Numbered from the stretch's first letter, positions 8,189 to 16,991 are shown. The stretch: 64,000 nt of DNA from Streptomyces sp. NBC_00572 (GCF_026341815.1 NZ_JAPENX010000001.1:2232001-2296000), one strand, 5' to 3'. Program-made: numbers and translations. The notes: generated by a model not told the origin, from the sequence alone.

Positions 8189-8838
8189 CCGACTTCCACC
8201 ACGCCCTGCGCTCCCTGAAGGTCTGGGACACCGAGCTGCCCGCCTTCGACCCGGCGGGCGCTCCGCCCGAGCCGCTGCCCCTCTTCCACGACTGGTTCAC
8301 GGCGGCGGTCGCGGCCGGCCAGACCGAGCCGCACACCCTCTCCCTGGCCACCGTGGACGAGGACGGCAGGCCCGACGTCCGCACGGTGATGCTGCACGAC
8401 GCCGACGCGCGCGGCTGGCACTTCGCCTCGCACGCCACCAGCGCCAAGGGCCGCCAGCTCGCCGCCCGCCCCGAGGCCGCGCTCGGCTTCTACTGGCCGG
8501 TCCAGGGCCGCCAGGTCCGGATCCGGGGCCGCGTCACCGTCGGCACCCCGGAGGAGGCGTACGAGGACCTCCACGCCCGCAGCACGGGGGCCCTCGCCTC
8601 GGCGCTGGTGGGCCGGCAGAGCGAGGTCCTGGACTCCCCGGAGGTTCTGGCGGAGGCGAGCGCGAAGGCCTGGCTCCGGGCCCAGGAGGAGCCGGACGCC
8701 GACGCCCCCACCTGGACGCTGTACGTCGTCGAACCGGCCGAGGTCGAGTTCTTCCAGGGCGACGCACAGCGCCGCCACCTCCGCCTCCGCTACCGCCGCA
8801 CCGGCGACGGCTGGACCCGCGAACTCCTCTGGCCGTAG
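8185..8838 (+). CDS. Pyridoxamine 5'-phosphate oxidase family protein
   Basis: The ATG at 8185 overlaps the previous stop (ATGA). The 217-residue product has a split-barrel FMN fold: SLATVDEDGRPDVRTVML, then WHFASHATSAKGRQL, then ALGFYWPVQGRQVRIRGRV, and a C-terminal segment with HLRLRYRR. The order and length match PdxH-like enzymes, which oxidise pyridoxamine phosphate using FMN, though many paralogues do other redox work. Coupling with a flavin hydroxylase suggests flavin use or detoxification rather than housekeeping PLP synthesis; that is inference. Confidence 0.85.
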   Translation: MTDFHHALRSLKVWDTELPAFDPAGAPPEPLPLFHDWFTAAVAAGQTEPHTLSLATVDEDGRPDVRTVMLHDADARGWHFASHATSAKGRQLAARPEAALGFYWPVQGRQVRIRGRVTVGTPEEAYEDLHARSTGALASALVGRQSEVLDSPEVLAEASAKAWLRAQEEPDADAPTWTLYVVEPAEVEFFQGDAQRRHLRLRYRRTGDGWTRELLWP

Positions 8839-8851
8839 CGACTGTCCAGTA

Positions 8852-10735
8852 CTAGTCGGCCGCCCCGGAGCCGTACATCTCCTCGATCTCCCGCGCGAAG
8901 TCCCGGAGCACCGCCCGTCGTTTGAGCTTCAGGGACGGGGTCAGATGGCCGGAGCTCTCCGAGAACTCGGCGGTCAGGACCCGGAAGCCGCGGATCGACT
9001 CCGCCCGGGAGACGAGCCGGTTGGCGTCGTCCACCGCACGCTGGAGGGCGGCCAGCAGCTCCTCGTCCCGAGTCAGCTCCCAGAGCGCGAGATGGTCCTT
9101 GTGCCGCATCCGCCGCCAGTGCGTCAGGCCCTCGTGGTCCAGGGTGATCAGGGCCGTGACGTACGGGCGGTTGTCACCCAGGACCACGCACTGGGCGACC
9201 AGCGGGTGGGCGCGCAGCCAGTCCTCCAGGGGGGCCGGGGCAACGTTCTTACCGGCCGAGGTGATGACGATGTCCTTCTTGCGGCCGGTGATCTTCAGAT
9301 AGCCGTCGGCGTCGAGGGAGCCGAGGTCGCCGGTGGGGAACCAGCCGTCGTCGGTGTACGGCACGGCCGCCCCGCGCTGGGCGTCCCAGTACCCGGCGAA
9401 GACATGACCGCCCTTGAGCCAGACCTCGCCGTCGTCGGCGATCCGGACGGACGTGCCGGGCAGCGGCCAGCCGACGGTGCCGGTGCGGGGCCGCCGCGGC
9501 GGGGTGACCGTCGACGCGGCGGTGGTCTCCGTCAGGCCGTACCCCTCGAAGACCTCGACGCCCGCGCCGGTGAAGAACTCGGCGAGCTGCGCGCCGAGCG
9601 GGGAGCCGCCGGAGATCACGTACTTGACCCGGCCGCCGAGCGCGGCCCGGATGCGGCGGTAGACGAGCGGGTCGTACAGGGCCCGCGCGGCTCGCAGGGA
9701 GAGCGAGGGCGCGGCCTCCTGCCCGTACCGGCGGGCGACCCGGGCGGCCCGGTCGAAGGAGGCGGCCTTGCCGCCGCGTTCGGCGGTGGCGCGGGCGGAG
9801 TTGAAGACCTTCTCCAGCACGTACGGGATGGCGAGCAGGAAGGTGGGCCGGAATCCGGCGAGATCGCCGAGGAGTTCCTGGCCCTCGACCGAGGGGGCGT
9901 GCCCGACGCGGACCCGGGCCCGCATGCAGCCGATGGCCACCATCCGTCCGAAGACATGGGCGAGCGGCAGGAAGAGCAGGGTGGCGGCGGGCTCCTTGCT
10001 CTCGGAGACGAAGACCGGGTGGAGGAGCCGGACGGCGTTGTCGACCTCGGCGAAGAAGTTGGCGTGGGTGAGGGCGCAGCCCTTGGGCCGGCCGGTGGTG
10101 CCGGAGGTGTAGATGAGGGTGGCGAGGGTCTCGGGGGTGAGCAGCCCGCGCCGGGCGGTGACGGCCTCGTCCGCGACCCGGGCGCCCGCCTTGCGGAGCT
10201 GGTCGACGGCGCCGGTTTCCAGCACCCAGAGGTGGGCGAGGCCGGGCAGCTGCATCCGTTCGGCGGAGACGAGGCGGGCCTGTGCCGGGTCCTCGACGAC
10301 GCAGGCGGCGGCGCCGGAGTCCTGGAGGATCCAGCGCGTCTGGAACGCGGAGGACGTCGGGTAGACGGGGACGGTGACGAGCCCGGCCGCCCAGGCGGCG
10401 AAGTCGAGCAGGGTCCACTCGTAGGTGGTCCTGGCCATCAGGGCGAGCCGGTCGCCGGGCCGCAGACCGTGGGCGATGAGGCCCTTGGCGACGGAGTGGA
10501 CCTGGGCGGCGAAGGCGGAGGCGGTGACGTCGTACCACTCGCCCTGCGGTCCCTTGCGGGAGAAGAGCACGGCCTCGGGACCCTGCCGGGCGTTGTCGTA
10601 CGGCAGGTCGGCGAGGGAGCCGCGGCGGATCACGGGGACGAGGGCGGGCAGGGAGACCTCCCGCACCACCCCGTCGACCAGGGTCTTGTACGGCTCGACC
10701 GGTTCGCTCTCGGACAGTGCGGTGACGACGGACAC
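8852..10735 (-). CDS. Long-chain fatty acid-CoA ligase (AMP-binding)
   Basis: This 627-residue enzyme starts at GTG 10735 behind GAGGAG. The adenylation P-loop is TSGTTGRPKG (residues 210-219), the A5 motif is GYGLTET, and the C-terminal motifs are DGWFPTGDLG and ITGRKKDIVITSAGKN, which carries the catalytic lysine region. It activates fatty acids with ATP and CoA at the membrane or cytosol. It resembles FadD15-type ligases with a long N-terminal half. The TetR gene 145 bases upstream on the same strand, plus a dyad at 10862-10877, implies fatty-acid or acyl-CoA responsive control. Confidence 0.92.
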   Translation of the reverse strand: MSVVTALSESEPVEPYKTLVDGVVREVSLPALVPVIRRGSLADLPYDNARQGPEAVLFSRKGPQGEWYDVTASAFAAQVHSVAKGLIAHGLRPGDRLALMARTTYEWTLLDFAAWAAGLVTVPVYPTSSAFQTRWILQDSGAAACVVEDPAQARLVSAERMQLPGLAHLWVLETGAVDQLRKAGARVADEAVTARRGLLTPETLATLIYTSGTTGRPKGCALTHANFFAEVDNAVRLLHPVFVSESKEPAATLLFLPLAHVFGRMVAIGCMRARVRVGHAPSVEGQELLGDLAGFRPTFLLAIPYVLEKVFNSARATAERGGKAASFDRAARVARRYGQEAAPSLSLRAARALYDPLVYRRIRAALGGRVKYVISGGSPLGAQLAEFFTGAGVEVFEGYGLTETTAASTVTPPRRPRTGTVGWPLPGTSVRIADDGEVWLKGGHVFAGYWDAQRGAAVPYTDDGWFPTGDLGSLDADGYLKITGRKKDIVITSAGKNVAPAPLEDWLRAHPLVAQCVVLGDNRPYVTALITLDHEGLTHWRRMRHKDHLALWELTRDEELLAALQRAVDDANRLVSRAESIRGFRVLTAEFSESSGHLTPSLKLKRRAVLRDFAREIEEMYGSGAAD

Positions 10736-10861
10736 GTGCGGCTCCTCGGTCTTCGCGATGAACTGAGGTCGTGCGTCGGTGAACTGCTACCGCGCGACGG
10801 CGAACTGCCGCCGTACGCCGGTACGTTGCGTACCCTGCAACTGCCTTGACTAGCCGGTAAC

Positions 10862-10877
10862 CTTACTGCGAAGTAAG
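10862..10877. promoter_or_regulatory. Operator-like dyad CTTACT-GCGA-AGTAAG
   Basis: This perfect 6-base inverted repeat lies between the TetR gene and the acyl-CoA ligase gene, both read leftwards. A half-related CTAGCCGGTAAC precedes it. Operators of the form TTAC...GTAA are common for actinobacterial fatty-acid TetR repressors, so this probably controls the ligase. Confidence 0.5.
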
Positions 10878-10879
10878 AG

Positions 10880-11524
10880 TCAACGGGGAGACCAGCGCTC
10901 GCTTTTCATGAGGTTCCCGAGCCCGGACCACGCGAAGTTCATCAGCGTCGCGGCCGCCTCCTTCGCCGTCACCCCCGGAGTCTCGTTGGCCCAGCTCGCC
11001 AGCGACTCGGCGGAGCCGACGAGCGCCTGCGCGAGCGCCGCCACGTCCCGCTCGGTGATGTCCGCACCGCCCCGCGCCTCCCGCGCCGCCTCCCCGATCA
11101 GCGCCGCCACGAACGCCGTGATCTCGTCCCGCATCCGGGCCGCCTCCCCGGCGAACGGCTCCCCTTGCGTCCGCGCCTGCCGGCTGAGCACCACCCAGGA
11201 TTCCGGATGCCCGGCGGCATACGTGAAGAAGGCCATCAGGCCGGCCCACAACCGCTCGTCGGGCGGCGCGCTCCGGTCGACGACGGCCTCCGCCACCACC
11301 CCGAGCAGCGCCTGCGCCTCCCGCCTGATCACAGCGGTGAAGAGCTCCTCCTTGGAGTTCAGATACAGATAGACGAGCGGCTTGGAGACCCCCGCGAGCT
11401 CGGCGATCTCGTCCATGGAGGCCGCCTGGTACCCGTGCCGCGCGAAGCACCGCACGGCCGCGTCCAGCATCTGCCGCTCCCGCACGACCCGCGGCAACCG
11501 CCGCGCCTTCGCACCGTCGCCCAT
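10880..11524 (-). CDS. TetR/AcrR family regulator, probable repressor of the acyl-CoA ligase
   Basis: This 214-residue protein has a TetR helix-turn-helix near residues 14-60 (AVRCFARHGYQAASMDEIAE, then AGVSKPLVYLYLNSKEEL). The ligand domain resembles those of TetR proteins found beside fatty-acid ligases, with a DUF-type C-terminal helix bundle. It is transcribed just upstream of the ligase and on the same strand, so it may be co-transcribed or may act on the dyad between the two genes. Confidence 0.88.
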   Translation of the reverse strand: MGDGAKARRLPRVVRERQMLDAAVRCFARHGYQAASMDEIAELAGVSKPLVYLYLNSKEELFTAVIRREAQALLGVVAEAVVDRSAPPDERLWAGLMAFFTYAAGHPESWVVLSRQARTQGEPFAGEAARMRDEITAFVAALIGEAAREARGGADITERDVAALAQALVGSAESLASWANETPGVTAKEAAATLMNFAWSGLGNLMKSERWSPR

Positions 11525-11593
11525 GGCGACCCACCCCTGATTCCGAGATCCGCCGGATGCCCCGCGAAGCCTATGCGCCGCGGGGCGGCCCGA

Positions 11594-11992
11594 TCAGAGC
11601 TGGCTGGACGTGTAACAGGGGAACCAGTTGCTGGTCTGCGTTTCCGGCACGTCGCAGGTGGCCGTCCGCCAGGGGCTCTCACCGGCCGGTGCGTCGTTCC
11701 GGTAGCCGGTGATCTTCACGCGCCCGTGGAACCACCAGCCGGAGAAGTAGGTCCACGTCTCCGGGCTGTCCGTCCAGGGAGTGCAGACGTTCTCGCCGTT
11801 CTGGTTGAACCCGCACACATAGATCATGTCCGAGTACGTGGTGCCGACGGCCAGCTGCTGCCCGAGGCTGCCGGCGGCGGCCGGCGAGGCACTGGCCGCC
11901 AGGCCGGTGCCGGCCATGGCGAACGCCGCGGCGATGGAGGCCACCTTCCTCCTCAGGCCGGTGGACGTGGTGCCGCTCTTGAACGCGCGCAT
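11594..11992 (-). CDS. Small secreted protein with four cysteines
   Basis: I start this at ATG 11992 behind GAGGGGG; the product has 132 residues. The N-terminus is a classic signal peptide: positive (MRAFKSG...RRK), hydrophobic (ASIAAAFAMAGTGLAASA) and ending in AAAG. The mature part has four Cys (in YVCGF, ENVCT, ATCDV, FPCYT), which could form two disulfides, and many aromatic residues (WTYFSGWWF). I do not recognise the family. It is likely an exported, disulfide-stabilised small protein, as many Streptomyces hypothetical proteins are. Confidence 0.75.
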   Translation of the reverse strand: MRAFKSGTTSTGLRRKVASIAAAFAMAGTGLAASASPAAAGSLGQQLAVGTTYSDMIYVCGFNQNGENVCTPWTDSPETWTYFSGWWFHGRVKITGYRNDAPAGESPWRTATCDVPETQTSNWFPCYTSSQL

Positions 11993-12102
11993 GATTCCCC
12001 CTCGTTGTCCCCGCGCTCCGCGAAATCGGAGCGCACGCTGGGTCATTAAATACGATCATGCAGCTTGAGCAACCGACTTCCCGCGTCCCCTCCCGCACGC
12101 CG

Positions 12103-12136
12103 AAGCGCCCCGGACCGTCAGGGGTCCGGGGCGCTT
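12103..12136. terminator. Hairpin terminator of the dicarboxylate symporter gene
   Basis: AAGCGCCCCGGACC (12103-12116) pairs perfectly with GGTCCGGGGCGCTT (12123-12136) around a six-base loop, 23 bases after the symporter stop on the minus strand. Confidence 0.8.
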
Positions 12137-12158
12137 GCGTCGACTCGACGTACTGGTC

Positions 12159-13478
12159 CTAGGCGGCGACAGCCACCGACTCGCGGTCGTCGACGGGCGA
12201 GGAGGACGCCCCGTTGTACTTGTCGAGGTCGAGGATCTTCTCCTTGGCGGAGACGATCACCGGGACCAGCGCCTGGCCGGCGACGTTGGTGGCGGTCCGC
12301 ATCATGTCGAGGATCGGGTCGATCGCCATGAGCAGGCCGACGCCCTCCAGGGGCAGGCCCAGGGTGGAGAGGGTCAGGGTCAGCATGACCGTCGCACCGG
12401 TCAGACCGGCGGTGGCCGCCGAGCCGATGACCGAGACGAAGGCGATGAGCAGGTAGTCACCGATGCCGAGCTGCACGTCGAAGATCTGCGCGATGAAGAT
12501 CGCGGCGAGCGCCGGGTAGATCGCGGCGCAGCCGTCCATCTTGGTGGTGGCGCCGAACGGGACGGAGAAGGAGGCGTACTCCTTCGGGACGCCGAGGCGC
12601 TCGGTGACCTTCTGGGTGACCGGCATGGTGCCGACCGAGGAGCGGGAGACGAAGGCCAGCTGGATGGCCGGCCAGGCGCCCTTGTAGAACTGGACCGGGT
12701 TGACCTTGGCGACCGTCGCGAGGAGCAGCGGGTAGACGCCGAACATGACCAGGGCGCAGCCGATGTAGACGTCGGCGGTGAAGGTCGCGTACTTGCCGAT
12801 CAGGTCCCAGCCGTAGTCCGCGATGGCGAAGCCGATGAGGCCGATGGTGCCGATCGGGGCGAGGCGGATGACCCACCACAGGGCCTTCTGGAGCAGCTCC
12901 AGGATCGACTCGGAGAGGGTCAGGATCGGCTTCGCCTTGTCGCCCAGCTGGAGGGCGGCGATGCCGGCGACGGCGGCCATGAAGACGATCTGGAGGACGT
13001 TCAGCTCGGTGAACGGCGTGATGACGTCCGACGGGATGATGCCGGTCAGGAAGTCGATCCAGGAGCCCTCGCGCTTCGGCAGCTTGCCGTCCTGCGGGGT
13101 GAGGCCGGTGCCGGCGCCCGGGTTGGTGATCAGGCCGATGGCGAGGCCGATGGCCACCGCGATCAGCGAGGTGATCATGAACCAGAGCAGGGTGCGGGTG
13201 GCGAGCCGGGCGGCGTTGTTCACCTTCCGCAGGTTGGTGATCGAGACCAGGATCGCGAAGAAGACGAGCGGGGCGACGGCCAGCTTGAGCAGCTGGACGA
13301 AGATGTCGCCGACCTGGCCGAGGGTCTCCTTCAGCCAGGAGACGTCCTGGCTGCGGGCGATCCAGCCGAGGAGGGCGCCGAGGACCAGACCGGCGATGAT
13401 CTGGGCCCAGAAGGGAATCTTCGGTATGCGCGAGGAAGCCGGGGACTGCTTCTCGGGCGTGGTCGCGGACGCGGACAC
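12159..13478 (-). CDS. Dicarboxylate/amino acid:cation symporter (DAACS family)
   Basis: I start this at GTG 13478, seven bases after GGAG, giving 439 residues; an upstream in-frame GTG at 13484 is possible. It has the DctA/GltP pattern of about eight membrane helices and two re-entrant loops: PFWAQIIAGLVLGALLGW near the start, the serine-rich loop AFVSRSSVGTMPVT, the NM(T)-like segment GATTKMDG and the C-terminal VIGSAATAGLTGATVMLT. It imports C4-dicarboxylates or glutamate/aspartate with H+ or Na+. It is monocistronic, with its own terminator. Confidence 0.93.
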   Translation of the reverse strand: MSASATTPEKQSPASSRIPKIPFWAQIIAGLVLGALLGWIARSQDVSWLKETLGQVGDIFVQLLKLAVAPLVFFAILVSITNLRKVNNAARLATRTLLWFMITSLIAVAIGLAIGLITNPGAGTGLTPQDGKLPKREGSWIDFLTGIIPSDVITPFTELNVLQIVFMAAVAGIAALQLGDKAKPILTLSESILELLQKALWWVIRLAPIGTIGLIGFAIADYGWDLIGKYATFTADVYIGCALVMFGVYPLLLATVAKVNPVQFYKGAWPAIQLAFVSRSSVGTMPVTQKVTERLGVPKEYASFSVPFGATTKMDGCAAIYPALAAIFIAQIFDVQLGIGDYLLIAFVSVIGSAATAGLTGATVMLTLTLSTLGLPLEGVGLLMAIDPILDMMRTATNVAGQALVPVIVSAKEKILDLDKYNGASSSPVDDRESVAVAA

Positions 13479-13696
13479 AGACACACTCCACAGGTGCGTA
13501 TCGGGCAATACGGGACGGGGGTGCGGCACACACGCGTTTTCACGCGGGCCGCTGCATGATGCCGGGTCAGACTTCGCGGCAACAGACCGCGGACATACAG
13601 CGGCAGAGATCGACGTGCAGGCGCGCCACGAGCGGGGTGCTCGCGGCATGAGAGGGGCGCGCTGCTGTCGTCATGTCGAACACGTTAACACTTGAA

Positions 13697-13713
13697 CTTT
13701 GAGAACCTCAAAG
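13697..13713. promoter_or_regulatory. Operator-like dyad CTTTGAG-AAC-CTCAAAG
   Basis: This perfect 7-base inverted repeat with a 3-base centre lies in an AT-rich patch upstream of the symporter gene. It is probably a regulator site or promoter element; the binding protein is unknown. Confidence 0.4.
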
Positions 13714-13759
13714 CCCTCCTTTGGGGTGTACGGACACCTCTCCGCCTCCGAAACACAGA

Positions 13760-13799
13760 ACACCCCAGGCGGGAGCCTTGGAAGCTCCGGCTGGGGTGT
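13760..13799 (-). terminator. Hairpin terminator of the DUF4229 gene
   Basis: ACACCCCAG (13760-13768) pairs with CTGGGGTGT (13791-13799), and inside it GGAGC pairs with GCTCC. It lies about 60 bases past the DUF4229 stop on the minus strand. Confidence 0.7.
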
Positions 13800-13857
13800 C
13801 CGGTTGTGCGGTTCTGTGACGAAGCTTACGCAGCCTTTACGGGGCCGCGGCGGCTTC

Positions 13858-14124
13858 TTACAGCGCGTCCTCCTGGGACTGGTTCGCGGCGAGGCGGCCC
13901 TTGGCGCGGTCGACCCTCGCCACGACCTCGGCGCTCGCCTCGTCGCGCACCTTGCGCAGCAGGACGAAGCTCAGCGGGGCGGAGATGACGATGGAGAGGA
14001 CGAGGACCCAGAGGAGGTTCGAGTCGCCGAGTCCGCGCGGCAGCACACCGGCATAGACGAGGCCCCACAGGGCGAGGAAGCATCCGGCGAAGATGCCGAG
14101 ACGCATCAGCGTGTAGCGGAGCAT
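13858..14124 (-). CDS. DUF4229 small membrane protein
   Basis: This 88-residue protein starts at ATG 14124 (MLRYTLMRLGIF). It has two hydrophobic helices at about residues 8-28 and 37-58, followed by a charged cytosolic tail with RKVRDEASAEVVARVDRAK. This length and order match the actinobacterial DUF4229 family. Function is unknown; its conservation in Streptomyces suggests a housekeeping membrane role. Confidence 0.8.
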   Translation of the reverse strand: MLRYTLMRLGIFAGCFLALWGLVYAGVLPRGLGDSNLLWVLVLSIVISAPLSFVLLRKVRDEASAEVVARVDRAKGRLAANQSQEDAL

Positions 14125-14268
14125 GTCAGCCCACTCTTCCGTTCCGACGTTCCGAAAAGTTCCCAAGATCCCATACGGGACAAGCGCGCCTCCAGTGAAG
14201 CACGGGGCGCCGGGCACCCCGGGCCCGGGCCCCTTGAGCGCCTCGAAAGTAATGCATACCCTACGCTC

Positions 14269-14802
14269 ATGACCCTTACTTTCGAGGTGGATCCGACGAT
14301 CGACCCCGCCCTGCGCGACGGCGTGCTCTCCCTCTGGGCCGATGTCTCCAACGCCGGTGGCGCGGTCGGCTTCGTCCCGCCCGTCACCCCCGACGCGATC
14401 CGCCCCGCGCTCCTCAAGCACTTCGTCGCGATGAGCGAGGGCGGCACGCGCCTGCTCGTCGGCCGCGACGTGGACGGCGAGATCGCCGCCACCGCGTTCT
14501 TCACCTTCAACACCCACCCCCTGATGACGCACTGGGTGTGGCTCTACACGGTGATGGTCGACCCCCGGCACCAGGGCAAGGGGTACGGCCGCGACCTCAT
14601 GGCGGCAGTCGAGCACACCGCCCGTACCGCCGAGGGCTTCGAGGCGATCGAGGCGATCCGGCTGGCCTGCCGGGGCGGCACCGGCGTCGACGGCTTCTAC
14701 GCCAAGTCCGGCTACAAGGAGGTCGGGCGCGTCCCCGACGCGATCCGGGTCGCCCCCGGCGACGACCGCGACGACATCATCATGCTGCTGCCCCTGACCT
14801 GA
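14269..14802 (+). CDS. GNAT family N-acetyltransferase
   Basis: This 177-residue protein carries the acetyl-CoA binding motif A as VDPRHQGKGYGRDLM (about residues 98-112), preceded by strand TVM and followed by the IRLACRGGTGVDGFYAKSGY segment typical of motif B. It transfers an acetyl group from acetyl-CoA to an amine; the substrate is not predictable. There is no clear ribosome binding site before the ATG, so the transcript may be leaderless. Confidence 0.88.
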   Translation: MTLTFEVDPTIDPALRDGVLSLWADVSNAGGAVGFVPPVTPDAIRPALLKHFVAMSEGGTRLLVGRDVDGEIAATAFFTFNTHPLMTHWVWLYTVMVDPRHQGKGYGRDLMAAVEHTARTAEGFEAIEAIRLACRGGTGVDGFYAKSGYKEVGRVPDAIRVAPGDDRDDIIMLLPLT

Positions 14803-14882
14803 CCGGATCGGACACAGGATGTCGGGTCCGGGCTCCTGGCCGCTTCCTACGGTGAGGACAAGGAAAGGGAAGGACGGACCAC

Positions 14883-15761
14883 GTGCTGGAGCGGTTGAAC
14901 CAGGCCCTCGACCACATCGAGGAGCACCTCGCCACCGAGCTCCACGGCGACCTCGACCCGGCCGAGCTGGCCCGGATCGCGACGACCTCGGAGCACCACT
15001 TCCGGCGGATGTTCTCGGCGCTCGCCGGGATGCCCCTGTCGGAGTACGTACGGCGCAGGCGGCTCACCGTCGCGGGCGCCGAGGTGCTCGCCGGGGAGCG
15101 GACGCTCCTGGAGATCGCGGTGCGCCACGGCTACGGCTCCGGGGAGGCCTTCGCCCGCGCGTTCCGTGCGGTGCACGGGGTCGGCCCGGGTGAGGCGCGC
15201 CGTACGGGGGCCGCGCTGAACGCCCAGCCTCGGATGTCCTTCCGCCTCGTCGTCGAAGGGAAGAGCAGCATGCGGTACAGGATCGTGGAGAAGAAGGACC
15301 TCCGGGTCGTCGGGCGCAAGGCCCGGGTCCCCCTGGTCCACGAGGGGGAGAACCCGGCGATCGCCGCGCACATCCGGTCCCTCGGCCAGGAGACGATCGA
15401 GCGGCTCGGCCGGCTCTCGGACCAGGAGCCCTGGGGGGTCGTCTCGGCGGTCGTGCACCTGAGCGACAGCCGGGAGGAGGGCGCCCAGCTGGACTACTGG
15501 CACGCGGTGGTGAGCGACGCCGAGGTCCCGGCGGAGTTCGAGGTGCTCGACGTGCCGGCCGGCAGCTGGGCGGTCTTCGAGAACGAGGGCCCGTTGCCGG
15601 AGGCCGTGCAGTACCTGTGGCGGGACATCTTCACCCAGTGGTTCCCGTCCAACCCGTACGCGATCAGGCCGGGCCCCGAGATCATGAGCCTCCGCCCGTC
15701 GGAGGACTGGAAGACGGCACGTGCGGAGCTGTGGATCCCGGTGGAGCACACGGCGGAATGA
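14883..15761 (+). CDS. AraC family regulator with GyrI-like effector domain
   Basis: This 292-residue protein starts at GTG 14883. Residues 1-100 form the AraC double helix-turn-helix (PAELARIATTSEHHFRRMFS, then RRRLTVAGAEVL and the second HTH ending in AFRAVHGVGPGEARR). Residues about 125-290 are a GyrI-like SHV domain (YRIVEKKDLRVVGRKARVPL, and AVFENEGPLPEAVQYLW), which binds hydrophobic drugs or metabolites. The N-terminal DNA-binding order matches Rob/SoxS-type regulators with C-terminal effector domains. No target gene is adjacent. Confidence 0.9.
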   Translation: MLERLNQALDHIEEHLATELHGDLDPAELARIATTSEHHFRRMFSALAGMPLSEYVRRRRLTVAGAEVLAGERTLLEIAVRHGYGSGEAFARAFRAVHGVGPGEARRTGAALNAQPRMSFRLVVEGKSSMRYRIVEKKDLRVVGRKARVPLVHEGENPAIAAHIRSLGQETIERLGRLSDQEPWGVVSAVVHLSDSREEGAQLDYWHAVVSDAEVPAEFEVLDVPAGSWAVFENEGPLPEAVQYLWRDIFTQWFPSNPYAIRPGPEIMSLRPSEDWKTARAELWIPVEHTAE

Positions 15762-15763
15762 GA

Positions 15764-15795
15764 GAAGGGCCGGTGGGTGATCCCACCGGCCCTTC
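15764..15795. terminator. Bidirectional hairpin terminator with tetraloop
   Basis: GAAGGGCCGGTGGG (15764-15777) and CCCACCGGCCCTTC (15782-15795) pair perfectly around TGAT. It separates the convergent AraC and mqnE genes and starts three bases after the AraC stop. Confidence 0.85.
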
Positions 15796-15812
15796 ACCTC
15801 GTCACGAACGGA

Positions 15813-16991
15813 TCAGAAGCGCATCGCCTGCGGCGTCTCACGCCGCTCCGCGTCCGGACCCGGGTACTCGCGGATGATCTCGTACCGCGTGTTCCGCTCG
15901 ACCGGCCGGAAGCCCGCGTCACGGATCAGTTCGAGGAGATCCTCGCGGCCCAGCTTGTTCGGCGTGCCGTAGTTGTCGGCGTCGTGCGTGATCTTGTACT
16001 CGACGACCGAGCCGTCCATGTCGTCGGCGCCGTGCTGCAGCGCGAGCTGCGCGGTCTGGACGCCGTGCATGACCCAGAAGACCTTGACGTGCGGCACGTT
16101 GTCGAACAGGAGCCGGGAGACCGCGAAGGTCTTCAGGGCCTCGGCGCCGGTCGCCATCGTGGTGCGCGCCTGGAGCTTGTTGCGGACCTTGCCGTCCTGC
16201 ATGTCCACGAAGTCGTGCTGGTAGCGCAGCGGGATGAAGACCTGGAAGCCGCCGGTCTCGTCCTGGAGCTCACGCAGCCGCAGCACGTGGTCCACGCGGT
16301 GACGGGGCTCCTCGATGTGCCCGTACAGCATGGTCGAGGGGGTCTTGAGCCCCTTCTCGTGGGCGAGCCGGTGGATCCGGGACCAGTCCTCCCAGTGGGT
16401 GCGGTGGTCCACGATGTGCTGCCGGACCTCCCAGTCGAAGATCTCGGCGCCGCCGCCGGTCAGCGACTCCAGACCGGCCTCGATCAGCTCGTCGAGGATG
16501 TCGGAGGCCGACATCCCGGAGATCGTTTCGAAGTGGTGGATCTCGGTGGCCGTGAAGGCCTTGAGGGAGACGTTCGGCAGGGCCTTCTTGAGCTCGGAGA
16601 GGGAGCGCGGGTAGTACCGCCAGGGCAGGTTGGGGTGCAGCCCGTTGACGATGTGCAGCTCGGTGAGGTTCTCGTTCTCCATCGCCTTCGCGAGGCGCAC
16701 GGCCTCCTCGATGCGCATGGTGTACGCGTCCTTCTCGCCCGGCTTGCGCTGGAAGGAGCAGTAGGCGCAGGAGGCGGTGCAGACGTTGGTCATGTTCAGA
16801 TGCCGGTTGACATTGAAATGGACCACGTCGCCGTTCTTGCGGGTCCGGACCTCGTGGGCCAGACCGCCGAGCCAGGCGAGGTCGTCGGACTCGTACAGGG
16901 CGATGCCGTCCTCACGGCTCAGCCGCTCACCGTCCCGGACCTTCTGCTCCAGCTCGCGCTTGAGCCCCACATCGTTGATGGATGCAGTCAT
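15813..16991 (-). CDS. mqnE: Aminodeoxyfutalosine synthase (radical SAM)
   Basis: This 392-residue radical SAM enzyme has the cluster motif CTASCAYC (Cys71, Cys75, Cys78). MqnE joins chorismate-derived 3-enolpyruvoyl-benzoate and SAM to make aminodeoxyfutalosine, the second step of the futalosine menaquinone route. MqnC has the same motif; I prefer MqnE because of length, the sequence HFNVNRHLNMTNVC and the neighbours asnC, ubiX, mqnP and ubiD, which in Streptomyces surround mqnE. It follows the Lrp/AsnC gene by 64 bases on the same strand, with GGGAGG-type purines upstream. MqnA, B, C and D must be elsewhere. Confidence 0.9.
   Translation of the reverse strand: MTASINDVGLKRELEQKVRDGERLSREDGIALYESDDLAWLGGLAHEVRTRKNGDVVHFNVNRHLNMTNVCTASCAYCSFQRKPGEKDAYTMRIEEAVRLAKAMENENLTELHIVNGLHPNLPWRYYPRSLSELKKALPNVSLKAFTATEIHHFETISGMSASDILDELIEAGLESLTGGGAEIFDWEVRQHIVDHRTHWEDWSRIHRLAHEKGLKTPSTMLYGHIEEPRHRVDHVLRLRELQDETGGFQVFIPLRYQHDFVDMQDGKVRNKLQARTTMATGAEALKTFAVSRLLFDNVPHVKVFWVMHGVQTAQLALQHGADDMDGSVVEYKITHDADNYGTPNKLGREDLLELIRDAGFRPVERNTRYEIIREYPGPDAERRETPQAMRF

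Larger units (their letters stand above)
13479..13857. other. Intergenic region: symporter promoter, dyad and DUF4229 terminator
   Basis: This 379-base gap between two minus-strand genes holds the symporter promoter zone, a CTTTGAG-AAC-CTCAAAG dyad (13697-13713) about 220 bases before the symporter start, and the terminator hairpin of the DUF4229 gene (13760-13799). The stretch around 13675-13720 is relatively AT-rich. No coding frame is convincing. Confidence 0.5.

Noticed and set aside
12823..13695. Plus-strand frames opposite the dicarboxylate symporter
   Set aside because: They are mirror frames of a membrane protein with Arg/Met-rich translation; codon bias is that of the minus strand.
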